Both the position numbers and the translations under genes were made by a program. DNA of 64,000 bases, from positions 1-64,000 of the forward strand of contig NZ_BDLU01000063.1 in NCBI RefSeq assembly GCF_006538165.1. Reading direction: 5' to 3'. Each line of letters starts with the position of its first letter. Position 1 is the first letter of the stretch. The stretch is from Komagataeibacter diospyri (GTDB lineage: Bacteria; Pseudomonadota; Alphaproteobacteria; Acetobacterales; Acetobacteraceae). Shown in pieces: positions 37,972 to 49,811 of this stretch. Below the pieces are notes generated by a model. That model saw only the letters and a list, made by a program, of their open reading frames with translations. It searched no databases and was not told the origin of the DNA.

Positions 37972-39473
37972 GTGTTGCAATCACGATTGGTGAACGGCGC
38001 GGGGCCATGGCGACGGATGCCCCCGTGACGATGGATCTGGCGGAACTGCTGTCTACCCGCCTGTTGGTGCAGGGCAATTCCGGGTCGGGCAAGTCGCACC
38101 TGCTGCGCCGCCTGCTGGAACAGTCCGCGCGTATGGTGCAGCAGGCGATCATTGACCCCGAAGGCGATTTTGTCAGCATAGCCGAACGTTACGGCCATCT
38201 GGTCATTGATGCGGCCGAACATACCGAAGCCGCCCTGCAGGCGGCGGGTGAGCGGATGCGCATGCACCGGGCCTCCGTCGTGCTGAACCTTGAAGGCGTG
38301 GACGCGGAGGTGCAGATGCGTCGTGCCGCCGCCTTCCTCGGCGGTATGTTCGAGGTGCCGCGCGATTACTGGTACCCCGTGCTGGTCGTGGTGGATGAAG
38401 CCCAGCTTTTTGCGCCGGCGGCGGCGGGCGAGGTATCGGACGAGGCACGTCGGGCATCACTGGGCGCCATGACCAACCTCATGTGCCGTGGGCGCAAGCG
38501 GGGACTGGCCGGGGTGATTGCGACCCAGCGCCTGGCCAAGCTGGCGAAGAATGTCGCGGCCGAAGCCTCGAACTTCCTCATGGGCCGCACCTTTCTCGAT
38601 ATCGACATGATGCGTGCTGCCGATCTGCTGGGTATGGAACGGCGGCAGGCCGAGAGTTTCCGCGATCTGGAGCGGGGATATTTCGTGGCCCTTGGCCCCG
38701 CCGTATCGCGCAGGCCGCTGGCGGTGAAGATCGGCCCGGTGGAAACCGAAAGCCGCTCGGCCGGTCCCACACTCATGCCGTTCGAGCCGGTACCTGCGGG
38801 TGATGAGATCCGTGAACTGATCCTGACCCCCGTGCCTGAACGCGAAATCCCCGCCCGCCCTGCGCGCAGCTTCAGTCCGCCACCCGATATCCTGTCCCAG
38901 CTTGCCGCCCACGCCGAAACCGCGACCGTGGACACAGTGGAAGAAGAACCGGATGGCCCACCCGTGGACGCGGCGGCCCAGAGGCTGCGTTTCATCGAGA
39001 TCCTGAGTGATATCCTGCGCGACGAGGATGCGGGTTTTCGTCCCGTGCATGTGCTGTATCAGGATTTCCTTGTCCGCTGCCGGATCGAGGGTATGGGACG
39101 CGACGCGCTGGACATGCCGCGCTTCCGCCGCCTGCTGGCGGTGGCCAAGGCCGGGGTAGACGCCCAGACCGCGGAAAGCGGGCAGTGGCGGCAGGCTGAA
39201 CAGATGGCAGGCGTGCTGCCTGATGATGTACAGGGTATTTTCCTGCTGATTGCCCGCGCCGCCCTGCATGGCGAGCCCTGCCCGTCCGACAGCCTGATTG
39301 CCCGTACCTATGGCACCCATTCGCTGGGTCGCGCCCGGCGGCAACTGGCCTATCTGGAGGAGCAGAACATGATCGTCCTGCGTAATGACGGGCTGGGCCG
39401 CCGTAGCGCCGCCATTATCGGCCCGGGCTGGGAAACCGCCCCTGCGATGCCGGATGGAAATGGTGAAAAATAA
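37968..39473 (+). CDS. HerA-like/DUF87 ATPase
   Basis: 501-aa ATPase. Walker A is QGNSGSGKSHLLRR (about 35-48), then IIDPEGDF, and Walker B is VLVVVDEAQLF, followed by IATQRLAKLAKN, the sensor region of HerA-type hexameric ATPases. The C-terminal third (about 330-500) is helical with LAYLEEQNMIVLRNDG, which resembles a winged-helix end. No NurA nuclease is adjacent, so a DNA-end-processing role is unproven. It is coupled to the flavoprotein (ATGA); the repeat copy starts right at its stop. Confidence 0.85.
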   Translation: MSVAITIGERRGAMATDAPVTMDLAELLSTRLLVQGNSGSGKSHLLRRLLEQSARMVQQAIIDPEGDFVSIAERYGHLVIDAAEHTEAALQAAGERMRMHRASVVLNLEGVDAEVQMRRAAAFLGGMFEVPRDYWYPVLVVVDEAQLFAPAAAGEVSDEARRASLGAMTNLMCRGRKRGLAGVIATQRLAKLAKNVAAEASNFLMGRTFLDIDMMRAADLLGMERRQAESFRDLERGYFVALGPAVSRRPLAVKIGPVETESRSAGPTLMPFEPVPAGDEIRELILTPVPEREIPARPARSFSPPPDILSQLAAHAETATVDTVEEEPDGPPVDAAAQRLRFIEILSDILRDEDAGFRPVHVLYQDFLVRCRIEGMGRDALDMPRFRRLLAVAKAGVDAQTAESGQWRQAEQMAGVLPDDVQGIFLLIARAALHGEPCPSDSLIARTYGTHSLGRARRQLAYLEEQNMIVLRNDGLGRRSAAIIGPGWETAPAMPDGNGEK

Positions 39474-39474
39474 T

Positions 39475-39551
39475 AAAAGTTTTTGGTGAAGCTTTTTTCA
39501 GGAAGTTTCGAAGAACCCTGCCTTTTTGGAAAAGGCGATACCCGGAAACTT
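39475..39551 (+). repeat. Intergenic hairpin repeat, copy F
   Basis: AAAAGTTTTTGGTGAAGC and a following GAAGCTTTTTTC...GAAGTTTCG hairpin, then CTGCCTTTTTGG/AAAAGGCG, and a right arm ACCCGGAAACTTG. The arms pair imperfectly. It begins two bases after the TAA of the HerA-like gene and its tail faces the RNase E stop. Confidence 0.8.
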
Positions 39552-39663
39552 GTATTTTTATCAATATGTTGTTTTGAAAAAGCCTTATCAGGCCAAGCCA
39601 AAGCCTGCTGCCTGTCGTGCGTATGAAGCGATGGACCGGTTTCCGGCAGGGATGCCGGGCCAA

Positions 39664-39700
39664 TAAAAAACCCTGCCTTCTTGCGAAGGCAGGGTTTTCT
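39664..39700 (-). terminator. Strong Rho-independent terminator of rne
   Basis: AAAACCCTGCCTTC (39667-39680) pairs perfectly with GAAGGCAGGGTTTT (39685-39698) around a TTGC loop, a 14-bp stem flanked by A/T runs on both sides. On the minus strand it ends in TTTTTT, 23 bp after the rne stop. It could work in both directions. Confidence 0.9.
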
Positions 39701-39722
39701 GTTTTTGGCGGGCTGAGGCTGC

Positions 39723-42650
<2,928 letters not shown>

Positions 42651-43311
42651 AAATAGGCGCACTCCGGTATGTCACGTTCCGGCATCCGGGCTGCGCGCGC
42701 GATCCGTGGCGGCAGGGGGAGGCAGGGGGAACGGACAGAAACATAAAAAAACAGGCGACCGGACCCGGACGGAACACCACCGCGCGGCGCGCGGGCGGAC
42801 AGGCCATGTCTGCCCTGCGGATGCGGCGTATTCGTGCCGCCCGCAGCGGGGCATGGTGTCATCGCATGTGCGGCGGAAACCCGCGTGGTGTTCAATCCAT
42901 CCTCGGTCATGGCTGGGGAGGGCGCGGCCCGGCCTGATTGCCGGGGCGGGACCTTCCGTATCGACTGGTATGCCATCCGGTTTCCTGTCGATGGGGAACA
43001 CCGGCGCGGCAGCGTCAGGTCGTGCGTGGCATCTGCCCCCACGCCGTGGCGTGGCCGGTATGAAAGGCCGGTAAGCGTATGCCGCGCATGCATGATGCAT
43101 GCCGGATGGAGAAAGTCATGCCTGCTGGCATCGGGCCGTTTCGGACATGCCCGCAAGGCAGCCGGACTTGGCGTGGTCCATCACGGCTGGGCAGCATGGC
43201 GCAATGAATCCATTCCTGCAAGGGGCCTTGCGTTTATCCCGCTGACTGCCAGCCCGTACGGTGATAAGGAAAGCGGACAGACCCGTAACTGTTTTGACCG
43301 GAACAAGATGC
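42651..43311 (-). other. Long untranslated region between rne and the amidase gene
   Basis: About 660 bp with no convincing gene on either strand; the open frames here lack recognisable protein features. On the minus strand it contains a T7 run (about 42745-42751) preceded by a GC-rich CCGGGTCCGG palindrome. A GGAG at 13 nt from the rne start is the only ribosome-binding candidate. Long leaders of rne genes mediate autoregulation in E. coli; the same could hold here (inference). Confidence 0.4.
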
Positions 43312-44253
43312 ATGCTCAAAGGCCGGCCGGATGGAAATGATGCCCTGCAGTCAATGTCACGGCACGATGGTGCAGGCGTGCCCGATCTGACGCGGCGCAT
43401 GCTGGTGGGCGGCCTGGCGGGGCTTGCGCCCACGACGGCACTGGCGCGGGTTGCGGCGCATGTCCCGGTCCACGCCGGGGCCACACATCATGCCGCCCAC
43501 GTGGCGCATGCGCCGCTGCATGCTCCCGCCATTGTCGGTCGGGCCGCCCCGCCGAAGCCGCTGGTCATGCTGGACCCCGGCCATGGCGGCAAGGACCCCG
43601 GCGCGATCGGCGTTTCCGGGACATATGAAAAGCATGTGGCGGAAGCAGCGGCCAGCGAACTGCAGCGCCAGCTGGAAGCCAGCGGGCGCTACCGTGTTGC
43701 GATGACCCGCGCGGATGACCGTTTCATCCCGCTGGAAGGCAGGGTGGACATCGCCCATACCCACAAGGCGTCGCTGTTCATATCCATGCATGCCGATGCC
43801 CTGACCAACCGCGCCGTGCGCGGGGCCAGTGTCTATACCCTGTCGTCAAAGGCGTCGGACCGGCAGACCGCCATGCTGGCGCAGACGGAAAACAGCGCCG
43901 ACCGCTATGGCGGCCCGCAGGTGCACGCGGATTCGCCCGAAGTGCAGGAAATCCTCGCCAGCCTCGTGACCGAGGAAACGCGCCACGGCGCCGCCCACAT
44001 GGCCAGCAGTATCGTCACATCCTTCCGTCCGCGCATCGGGCTGTTGCAGCACCCGTCGCGGCATGCCTCGTTCGTGGTGCTGAAATCGGCCGATATCCCT
44101 TCCGTGCTGGTGGAGATGGGGTTCATGTCCAACCATATGGACGAGGCAGCCCTGCGGCAGGCGGCCCACCGCATGGTGGTGGCGGGGGCGATGGTGCAGG
44201 CGATCGACCGCTATTTCGCGACCGACAGCATGGTGACCCATGCCACGGGCTGA
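43312..44253 (+). CDS. N-acetylmuramoyl-L-alanine amidase (AmiC type)
   Basis: 313-aa Amidase_3 enzyme that cleaves septal peptidoglycan stem peptides. The N-terminus contains RRMLVGGLAGLAP, a twin-arginine signal like that of AmiA/AmiC, then a His/Ala-rich linker. Zinc-site residues are in MLDPGHGGKDPGA, an E in TYEKHVAE and H in ISMHADAL; the catalytic Glu is in VLVEMGFMSN. ATG 43312 has GGAA 8 nt upstream; 43354 is an alternative. No AMIN domain is present. It is divergent from rne. Confidence 0.9.
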   Translation: MLKGRPDGNDALQSMSRHDGAGVPDLTRRMLVGGLAGLAPTTALARVAAHVPVHAGATHHAAHVAHAPLHAPAIVGRAAPPKPLVMLDPGHGGKDPGAIGVSGTYEKHVAEAAASELQRQLEASGRYRVAMTRADDRFIPLEGRVDIAHTHKASLFISMHADALTNRAVRGASVYTLSSKASDRQTAMLAQTENSADRYGGPQVHADSPEVQEILASLVTEETRHGAAHMASSIVTSFRPRIGLLQHPSRHASFVVLKSADIPSVLVEMGFMSNHMDEAALRQAAHRMVVAGAMVQAIDRYFATDSMVTHATG

Positions 44254-44311
44254 AATGGCGCATGGCGGTCCGTCCGTCCATCCGCGTGATGGTGCGGGCG
44301 TGCTTTTACGG

Positions 44312-44339
44312 TTGCAATCAGGGTTTGGGCCTGTATTGT
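44312..44339 (+). promoter_or_regulatory. Probable sigma-70 promoter of the leuA leader
   Basis: TTGCAA (44312-44317) and TATTGT (44334-44339) are spaced by 16 bp. Transcription would start about 7-8 nt later, at or next to the A of ATG 44347, giving a leaderless message. Confidence 0.5.
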
Positions 44340-44346
44340 GCGCGCC

Positions 44347-44457
44347 ATGGTAACGATAGCGCACATTGCTGGGGCTGGAACGGGCGCACATGCGCACCTG
44401 TCCACGCGCGCATGTGCCGGTGCCGGGCTTCTTCGTCTTCGACTTATCCGCCCCTGA
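44347..44457 (+). CDS. Leucine-rich leader peptide upstream of leuA
   Basis: 36-codon frame from ATG 44347 to TGA 44455-44457. Its C-terminus reads LLRLRLIRP: four Leu codons (all CTT, otherwise rare here) and one Ile in the last nine. CTT clustering just before a stop followed by hairpins is the hallmark of amino-acid attenuation. No ribosome-binding site precedes the ATG, consistent with leaderless translation, as known for trpL in Sinorhizobium. It is too short and unusual for ordinary gene finders. It precedes leuA by 144 bp. Confidence 0.6.
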   Translation: MVTIAHIAGAGTGAHAHLSTRACAGAGLLRLRLIRP

Positions 44458-44560
44458 GCGATCAGGGCCGGCTGCGTGCCGGCGCGCCCAGGGGATTGAT
44501 CAGGCCGTCTCACGCCGGTTTGCGAACACGAATATGACAGGGGCACGTGACAGCCGTGCC
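44451..44560 (+). promoter_or_regulatory. Candidate attenuator hairpins of leuA
   Basis: CCCCTG (44451-44456), overlapping the leader stop, can pair with CAGGGG (about 44489-44494), with GGGC/GCCC and GCCGGC/GCCGGC inside. The competing pairing CCGGCG (about 44480) with CGCCGG (about 44513) would exclude it. GATCAGG occurs twice (about 44460 and 44498). A further stem GGCACG/CGTGCC lies at 44542-44560. No clean U-tract follows, so the mechanism is unclear. Confidence 0.45.
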
Positions 44561-44601
44561 GCCTCCCGTCACACAACAGGACCAAGTCCGAGGTTATTAC
44601 C

Positions 44602-46176
44602 ATGAGCATCGACCATCCTTCCTTTGGCCGTATCGACCCCAGCCGCGTCATCATTTTCGACACCACCCTGCGTGATGGGGAACAGTCGCCCGGTTTTTCC
44701 ATGAACCTCGCGGAAAAGCTGCGCATGGCCGAAGCGCTGGAGGAACTGGGCGTGGACGTGATGGAGGCGGGTTTTCCCGTGGCGTCCAGGGGAGATTTCG
44801 ACAGCGTCCACCAGATCGCGCAGAAGGTGAAGAACACCGTCGTGTGCGCACTGGCGCGCAGCGGGGGCAAGAACGACATCGCCAGTGCAGGTGAGGCGAT
44901 CAGGCCGGCGAAGCGCGGGCGTATCCACAATTTCATCTCCACCTCGCCGCTGCACATGAAATACAAGCTGCGCATGGAGCCCGAAACGGTTCTGGAGGTG
45001 ATCGAGGCCGGTAACCGGGCTGCCCGCCAGTTTACCGATGACGTGGAGTGGTCGGCGGAAGACGGTTCGCGGACCGATCCCGATTTCCTGTGCCGCTGTG
45101 TGGAAACCGCCATCCGCGCGGGTGCGACCACCATCAATATTCCCGATACCGTGGGTTATTCCACGCCCGAGGACATGGCCCGCATCTTTGCCGACCTGCG
45201 CGCCCGCGTGCCGGGTGCGGATGGCGTCATTTTCTCCACCCACAACCACAATGATCTGGGGCTGGGTGTGGCCAACACGGTCGCGGCGCTGAAGGCGGGC
45301 GCGCGGCAGGTGGAATGCACCATCAACGGCATTGGCGAACGCGCGGGCAATGCGGCGCTGGAGGAAATCATCATGGTGCTGCGCACGCGCCATGACGTGC
45401 TGCCGTTCACCACCGGCATCCATACCGAACGCCTGCTGCGCACCTCGCGCATGCTGGCCACCATTACCGGCTTTGACGTGCAGCCCAACAAGGCCATCGT
45501 GGGCCGCAACGCGTTCGCGCATGAAAGTGGCATCCATCAGGACGGTATCCTGAAAAACGCCGCCACCTATGAAATCATGACGCCTGAAAGCGTTGGCTGG
45601 ACCCGGTCATCGCTGGTGCTGGGCAAGCATTCGGGGCGCGCCGCCTTCCGCGACAAGCTGAAGGCGATGGGCTACGACAACCTGGAAGAAGCGCAGTTCA
45701 ACGAAGCGTTCTCACGCTTCAAGGATCTGGCTGACCGCAAGAAGGTCATCTACGACGAGGATCTGGTGGCCCTGGTTGATGATGAAGTACGCGATCACGC
45801 CCGCATCCGCTTCGTTTCGCTGGATGTGACCGCCGGTTCCCGCCGCCCCGCCACCGCCGATCTGGTGCTGGAGGTCGACGGGAAGCGTGAGGAAGGTCGC
45901 GCCGAAGGGCAGGGGCCGGTTGACGCCGCGTTCAATGCCATCCGCGCCATCGTCACCCATGACGCCACGCTGCAGCTTTATTCCGTTGGTGCCGTGACCG
46001 AAGGCAGCGATGCGCAGGCGCGGACCTCGGTCCGGCTGGAAGAAGGTGGCAAGCTGGTGGATGGTCAGGGTGCGGATGCCGATACGCTGGTGTCCGCCGT
46101 GCGGGCCTATGTCCATGCGCTGAACAAGCTGCTGGTCAAGCGTGACCGTGCCGAACCCGCGGCCCTGGATGCCTGA
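44602..46176 (+). CDS. leuA: 2-isopropylmalate synthase
   Basis: 524-aa enzyme condensing acetyl-CoA with 2-oxoisovalerate, the first step of leucine synthesis. The TIM barrel has the signature FDTTLRDGEQSPGFSM (about 19-34) and metal-binding HNHNDLGLG. The linker region HESGIHQDGILKN leads to the C-terminal regulatory domain for leucine feedback (about 390-515), with an Ala/Gly-rich end. GAGG lies 8 nt before ATG 44602. A Leu-rich leader peptide upstream indicates attenuation control. Confidence 0.96.
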   Translation: MSIDHPSFGRIDPSRVIIFDTTLRDGEQSPGFSMNLAEKLRMAEALEELGVDVMEAGFPVASRGDFDSVHQIAQKVKNTVVCALARSGGKNDIASAGEAIRPAKRGRIHNFISTSPLHMKYKLRMEPETVLEVIEAGNRAARQFTDDVEWSAEDGSRTDPDFLCRCVETAIRAGATTINIPDTVGYSTPEDMARIFADLRARVPGADGVIFSTHNHNDLGLGVANTVAALKAGARQVECTINGIGERAGNAALEEIIMVLRTRHDVLPFTTGIHTERLLRTSRMLATITGFDVQPNKAIVGRNAFAHESGIHQDGILKNAATYEIMTPESVGWTRSSLVLGKHSGRAAFRDKLKAMGYDNLEEAQFNEAFSRFKDLADRKKVIYDEDLVALVDDEVRDHARIRFVSLDVTAGSRRPATADLVLEVDGKREEGRAEGQGPVDAAFNAIRAIVTHDATLQLYSVGAVTEGSDAQARTSVRLEEGGKLVDGQGADADTLVSAVRAYVHALNKLLVKRDRAEPAALDA

Positions 46177-46211
46177 TCTCCGCGGGCGCGGGTAATCCCG
46201 CCGCATTGATG

Positions 46212-46253
46212 AAAAAACACCCCGTCACGGAATGGTCCGTGGCGGGGTGTTTT
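46212..46253. terminator. Bidirectional terminator between leuA and the lipoprotein gene
   Basis: AAAACACCCCGTCACGGA (46214-46231) pairs with TCCGTGGCGGGGTGTTTT (46236-46253) around ATGG, an 18-bp stem with one G-T pair. A and T runs at both feet suit the two convergent genes. Confidence 0.9.
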
Positions 46254-46276
46254 GCTGTCGGGGCAGGTGGGGGTGT

Positions 46277-46801
46277 TCAGTACCCGCCGTATCCTTCGGG
46301 ATAGGCACCTTCCTGCGGGTAGACGCCCTGCTGCGGGTAGCCTTCCTGACCGTATCCGCCAGACTGGCCATAATAGCCACCCTGCTGCTGGCCGTAATAC
46401 CCGCCCTGCTGGGGATAGCTGGGCTGGGCATAGCCATATCCGCCCTGCTGTGCGGGATAGGCGGCGCGCTGCGGGCAGGACTGGGGTGAATAGCCCGGCG
46501 GCAGTACGCGTCCGTCAGGGCATATGGTGGACGGGGCTTCGGCACGGGGGCGGCGTGGCGGCGTCGTTGCCGCCCCGATCGCCGCCCCGCCTGCGCCACC
46601 GGCAAGTGCGCCAATGGCCGCCCCCCGTCCGCCACCGGCCAGGCCGCCAATCAGTGCACCGCCCCCAGCCCCCAGCAGGCCGCCGCCAATGGCGCGCTGG
46701 CCGGGGTCACGGGTGTCCTCGCACGCGCCAAGACCAAGGCACAGCCCCGCGGCAAGGAGTACCGTCGGGCGGAAGGTCATGCGGGGAAATGTCGTTTTCA
46801 T
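46277..46801 (-). CDS. Glycine-zipper lipoprotein with Gln-Gly-Tyr-rich tail
   Basis: 174 aa. A lipoprotein signal ends in LGAC (Cys28 as lipidation site). Residues about 38-80 form a glycine zipper (GGGLLGAGGGALIGGLAGGG) that may insert into or line the membrane. The C-terminal ~75 residues are low-complexity repeats such as PQQGGYYGQQQGGYYGQ. GGAAAAG lies about 9 nt before ATG 46801. Glycine-zipper lipoproteins are common in the outer membrane of proteobacteria; the precise role is unknown. Confidence 0.85.
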   Translation of the reverse strand: MKTTFPRMTFRPTVLLAAGLCLGLGACEDTRDPGQRAIGGGLLGAGGGALIGGLAGGGRGAAIGALAGGAGGAAIGAATTPPRRPRAEAPSTICPDGRVLPPGYSPQSCPQRAAYPAQQGGYGYAQPSYPQQGGYYGQQQGGYYGQSGGYGQEGYPQQGVYPQEGAYPEGYGGY

Positions 46802-48153
<1,352 letters not shown>

Positions 48154-48297
48154 CGAACGGGACAGGTGCGCTGCCTGCTGCGTAGGGAGGGCAGCGTGCG
48201 GATGGGGGAGACGCAGGACGATGCAGGTCCGGCGACCAGGCAGTATTGGACGGCCCGGCAGGCGTGACGTAACCGTTGCGCGTGGAAGGGTAAGGTG

Positions 48298-49212
48298 ATG
48301 CCTGTTTCCATCCAGTTCCGTCAGGCGCTTGGCAAGCTGGTGCTGCCCGCGCTTATTCTTGTGGCCTGTGGCGTGATCCTGCTGGGCAAGGCGGACCGTC
48401 CACTGATTGAGAAACTGCGCATGCAGACCGCTGACCTGCTGGCCCCGGCCTACGGGCTGGTGGCGTGGCCACAGGCGAAGCTGCGCTGGCTGTCAGGCAA
48501 TCTGCAGGATATCCGCAACCTTGAGGCCGAGAATATCCGCCTGCGCGCCGAAAACGTGTCGCTGCGCCACTGGTATGACGTGGCGGCAGCGCTGGCGGAT
48601 GAAAATGCCGCGCTGAAATCAAACCTGCACTGGATTCCCGATAACGCGCCCGCCTTTGTCACTGGGCGTGTGGTACGTGACACCAGTGGGCTGTACGCCC
48701 GCGCTGTCCTGCTGGCGATCAATCCCGACACGGCGGTCCGCAAGGGGGGGATCGCGCTGGATGGATCGGGGCTGGTGGGCCGGGTGACCGAAGTCGGCAA
48801 GCGTTCTGTCCGCGTGCTGCTGATTACCGATTCGTCCAGTCGCCTGCCGGTCACGCTGGAATCCAGCCATGCGGCGGCGATCATGGCGGGGGACAATACC
48901 GCCCTGCCGCGCATCATCTTCTATCCGCAGGATAACGTCCCGATCGAAGGGGAACGTGTCGTGACCAACGGGGAAATCGAAAGCCTGCCGGCGGGCCTGC
49001 CGGTGGGGCATGTGCATTACGTGCGGCCGGGGCAGCCGGTGGTGGTACCGGCGGCGGCGCTGGATCATATCGATATCCTGCGCATATTCGATTATGAGGA
49101 TACCGTGTCCCCGCCCGATGCCCCGGGCCGCGTGCCACTGCCCAATGTCGGGCGGACCATGTCCCTGCCATCACAGTTCCAGTCCCGTCCCGATCAGGGG
49201 CTGCATGGATGA
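48298..49212 (+). CDS. mreC: Rod-shape-determining protein MreC
   Basis: 304-aa bitopic membrane protein of the elongasome. One N-terminal transmembrane segment (about 12-32) is followed by a coiled coil rich in Glu, Arg and Leu (NLEAENIRLRAENVSLRHW) and two beta-barrel periplasmic domains (GLVGRVTEVG, RLPVTLESS). A hydrophilic Pro-rich tail ends the protein. GGAAGGG is 7 nt before ATG 48298. It overlaps mreD by ATGA. Confidence 0.94.
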   Translation: MPVSIQFRQALGKLVLPALILVACGVILLGKADRPLIEKLRMQTADLLAPAYGLVAWPQAKLRWLSGNLQDIRNLEAENIRLRAENVSLRHWYDVAAALADENAALKSNLHWIPDNAPAFVTGRVVRDTSGLYARAVLLAINPDTAVRKGGIALDGSGLVGRVTEVGKRSVRVLLITDSSSRLPVTLESSHAAAIMAGDNTALPRIIFYPQDNVPIEGERVVTNGEIESLPAGLPVGHVHYVRPGQPVVVPAAALDHIDILRIFDYEDTVSPPDAPGRVPLPNVGRTMSLPSQFQSRPDQGLHG

Positions 49213-49775
49213 AAAACTTCACGCCGCCCCCCATCCGGCCCGGTATCCACCCGCGTTCAGGGCTGGGTTACCGCATCGATCATGGCATGCGCAGCAGCGT
49301 GCCGTGCCTGTTCGTGTTTTTCGTGGCGCTGGTGCTGTCCGCACCGCTTAACCTGCCGGGACAGGTGGAGCTGATGCCCGCCATCATCATGGCGGCGATT
49401 TTCCTGTGGTCGGTTTTCGTGCCGGTGCTCATGCCCTCTATCGCCGTGTTCATGCTGGGCATATGGGTGGATATCCTCAGCTTCGGACCTGCGGGGGTCA
49501 TGCTGCTTACGATGCTGATCGTGCATGGGATCGCGCTGTCGGGACGTTACACACTGGCACGGGTCAATTTTTTTGTACTCTGGTTTGTGTTTGGCGTGGT
49601 GATGGTGGGCGTTACGGCGCTACAATGGGTACTGTGTTCCGCACTGGCATTGCATATTGTGGAGTTTCTCCCCTTTGTTTTCGAGACAGTCCTGGCCTTC
49701 GGCAGTTTTCCTGTCCTGTATACGGGGTTTGTCTGGACCTACCGTTTTGTCGTCAACAACGCGGACCCTTCCTGA
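49209..49775 (+). CDS. mreD: Rod-shape-determining protein MreD
   Basis: 188-aa polytopic membrane protein with five or six hydrophobic segments from about residue 30 to 180 (VPCLFVFFVALVLSAPLNL, MPAIIMAAIFLWSVFVPVL). It is poorly conserved in sequence, as usual for MreD, and its identity rests largely on position after mreC with an ATGA overlap, plus DILSFGPAGVMLLTML. Confidence 0.9.
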   Translation: MKNFTPPPIRPGIHPRSGLGYRIDHGMRSSVPCLFVFFVALVLSAPLNLPGQVELMPAIIMAAIFLWSVFVPVLMPSIAVFMLGIWVDILSFGPAGVMLLTMLIVHGIALSGRYTLARVNFFVLWFVFGVVMVGVTALQWVLCSALALHIVEFLPFVFETVLAFGSFPVLYTGFVWTYRFVVNNADPS

Positions 49776-49811
49776 AGCGGATGCGATCGTGCCTCCGCGC
49801 CGGATAAATGA

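Noticed and set aside
42834..43340. Plus-strand 168-codon frame upstream of the amidase
   Set aside because: No motif, no ribosome-binding site and composition typical of random GC-rich sequence; it overlaps the amidase start in another frame.
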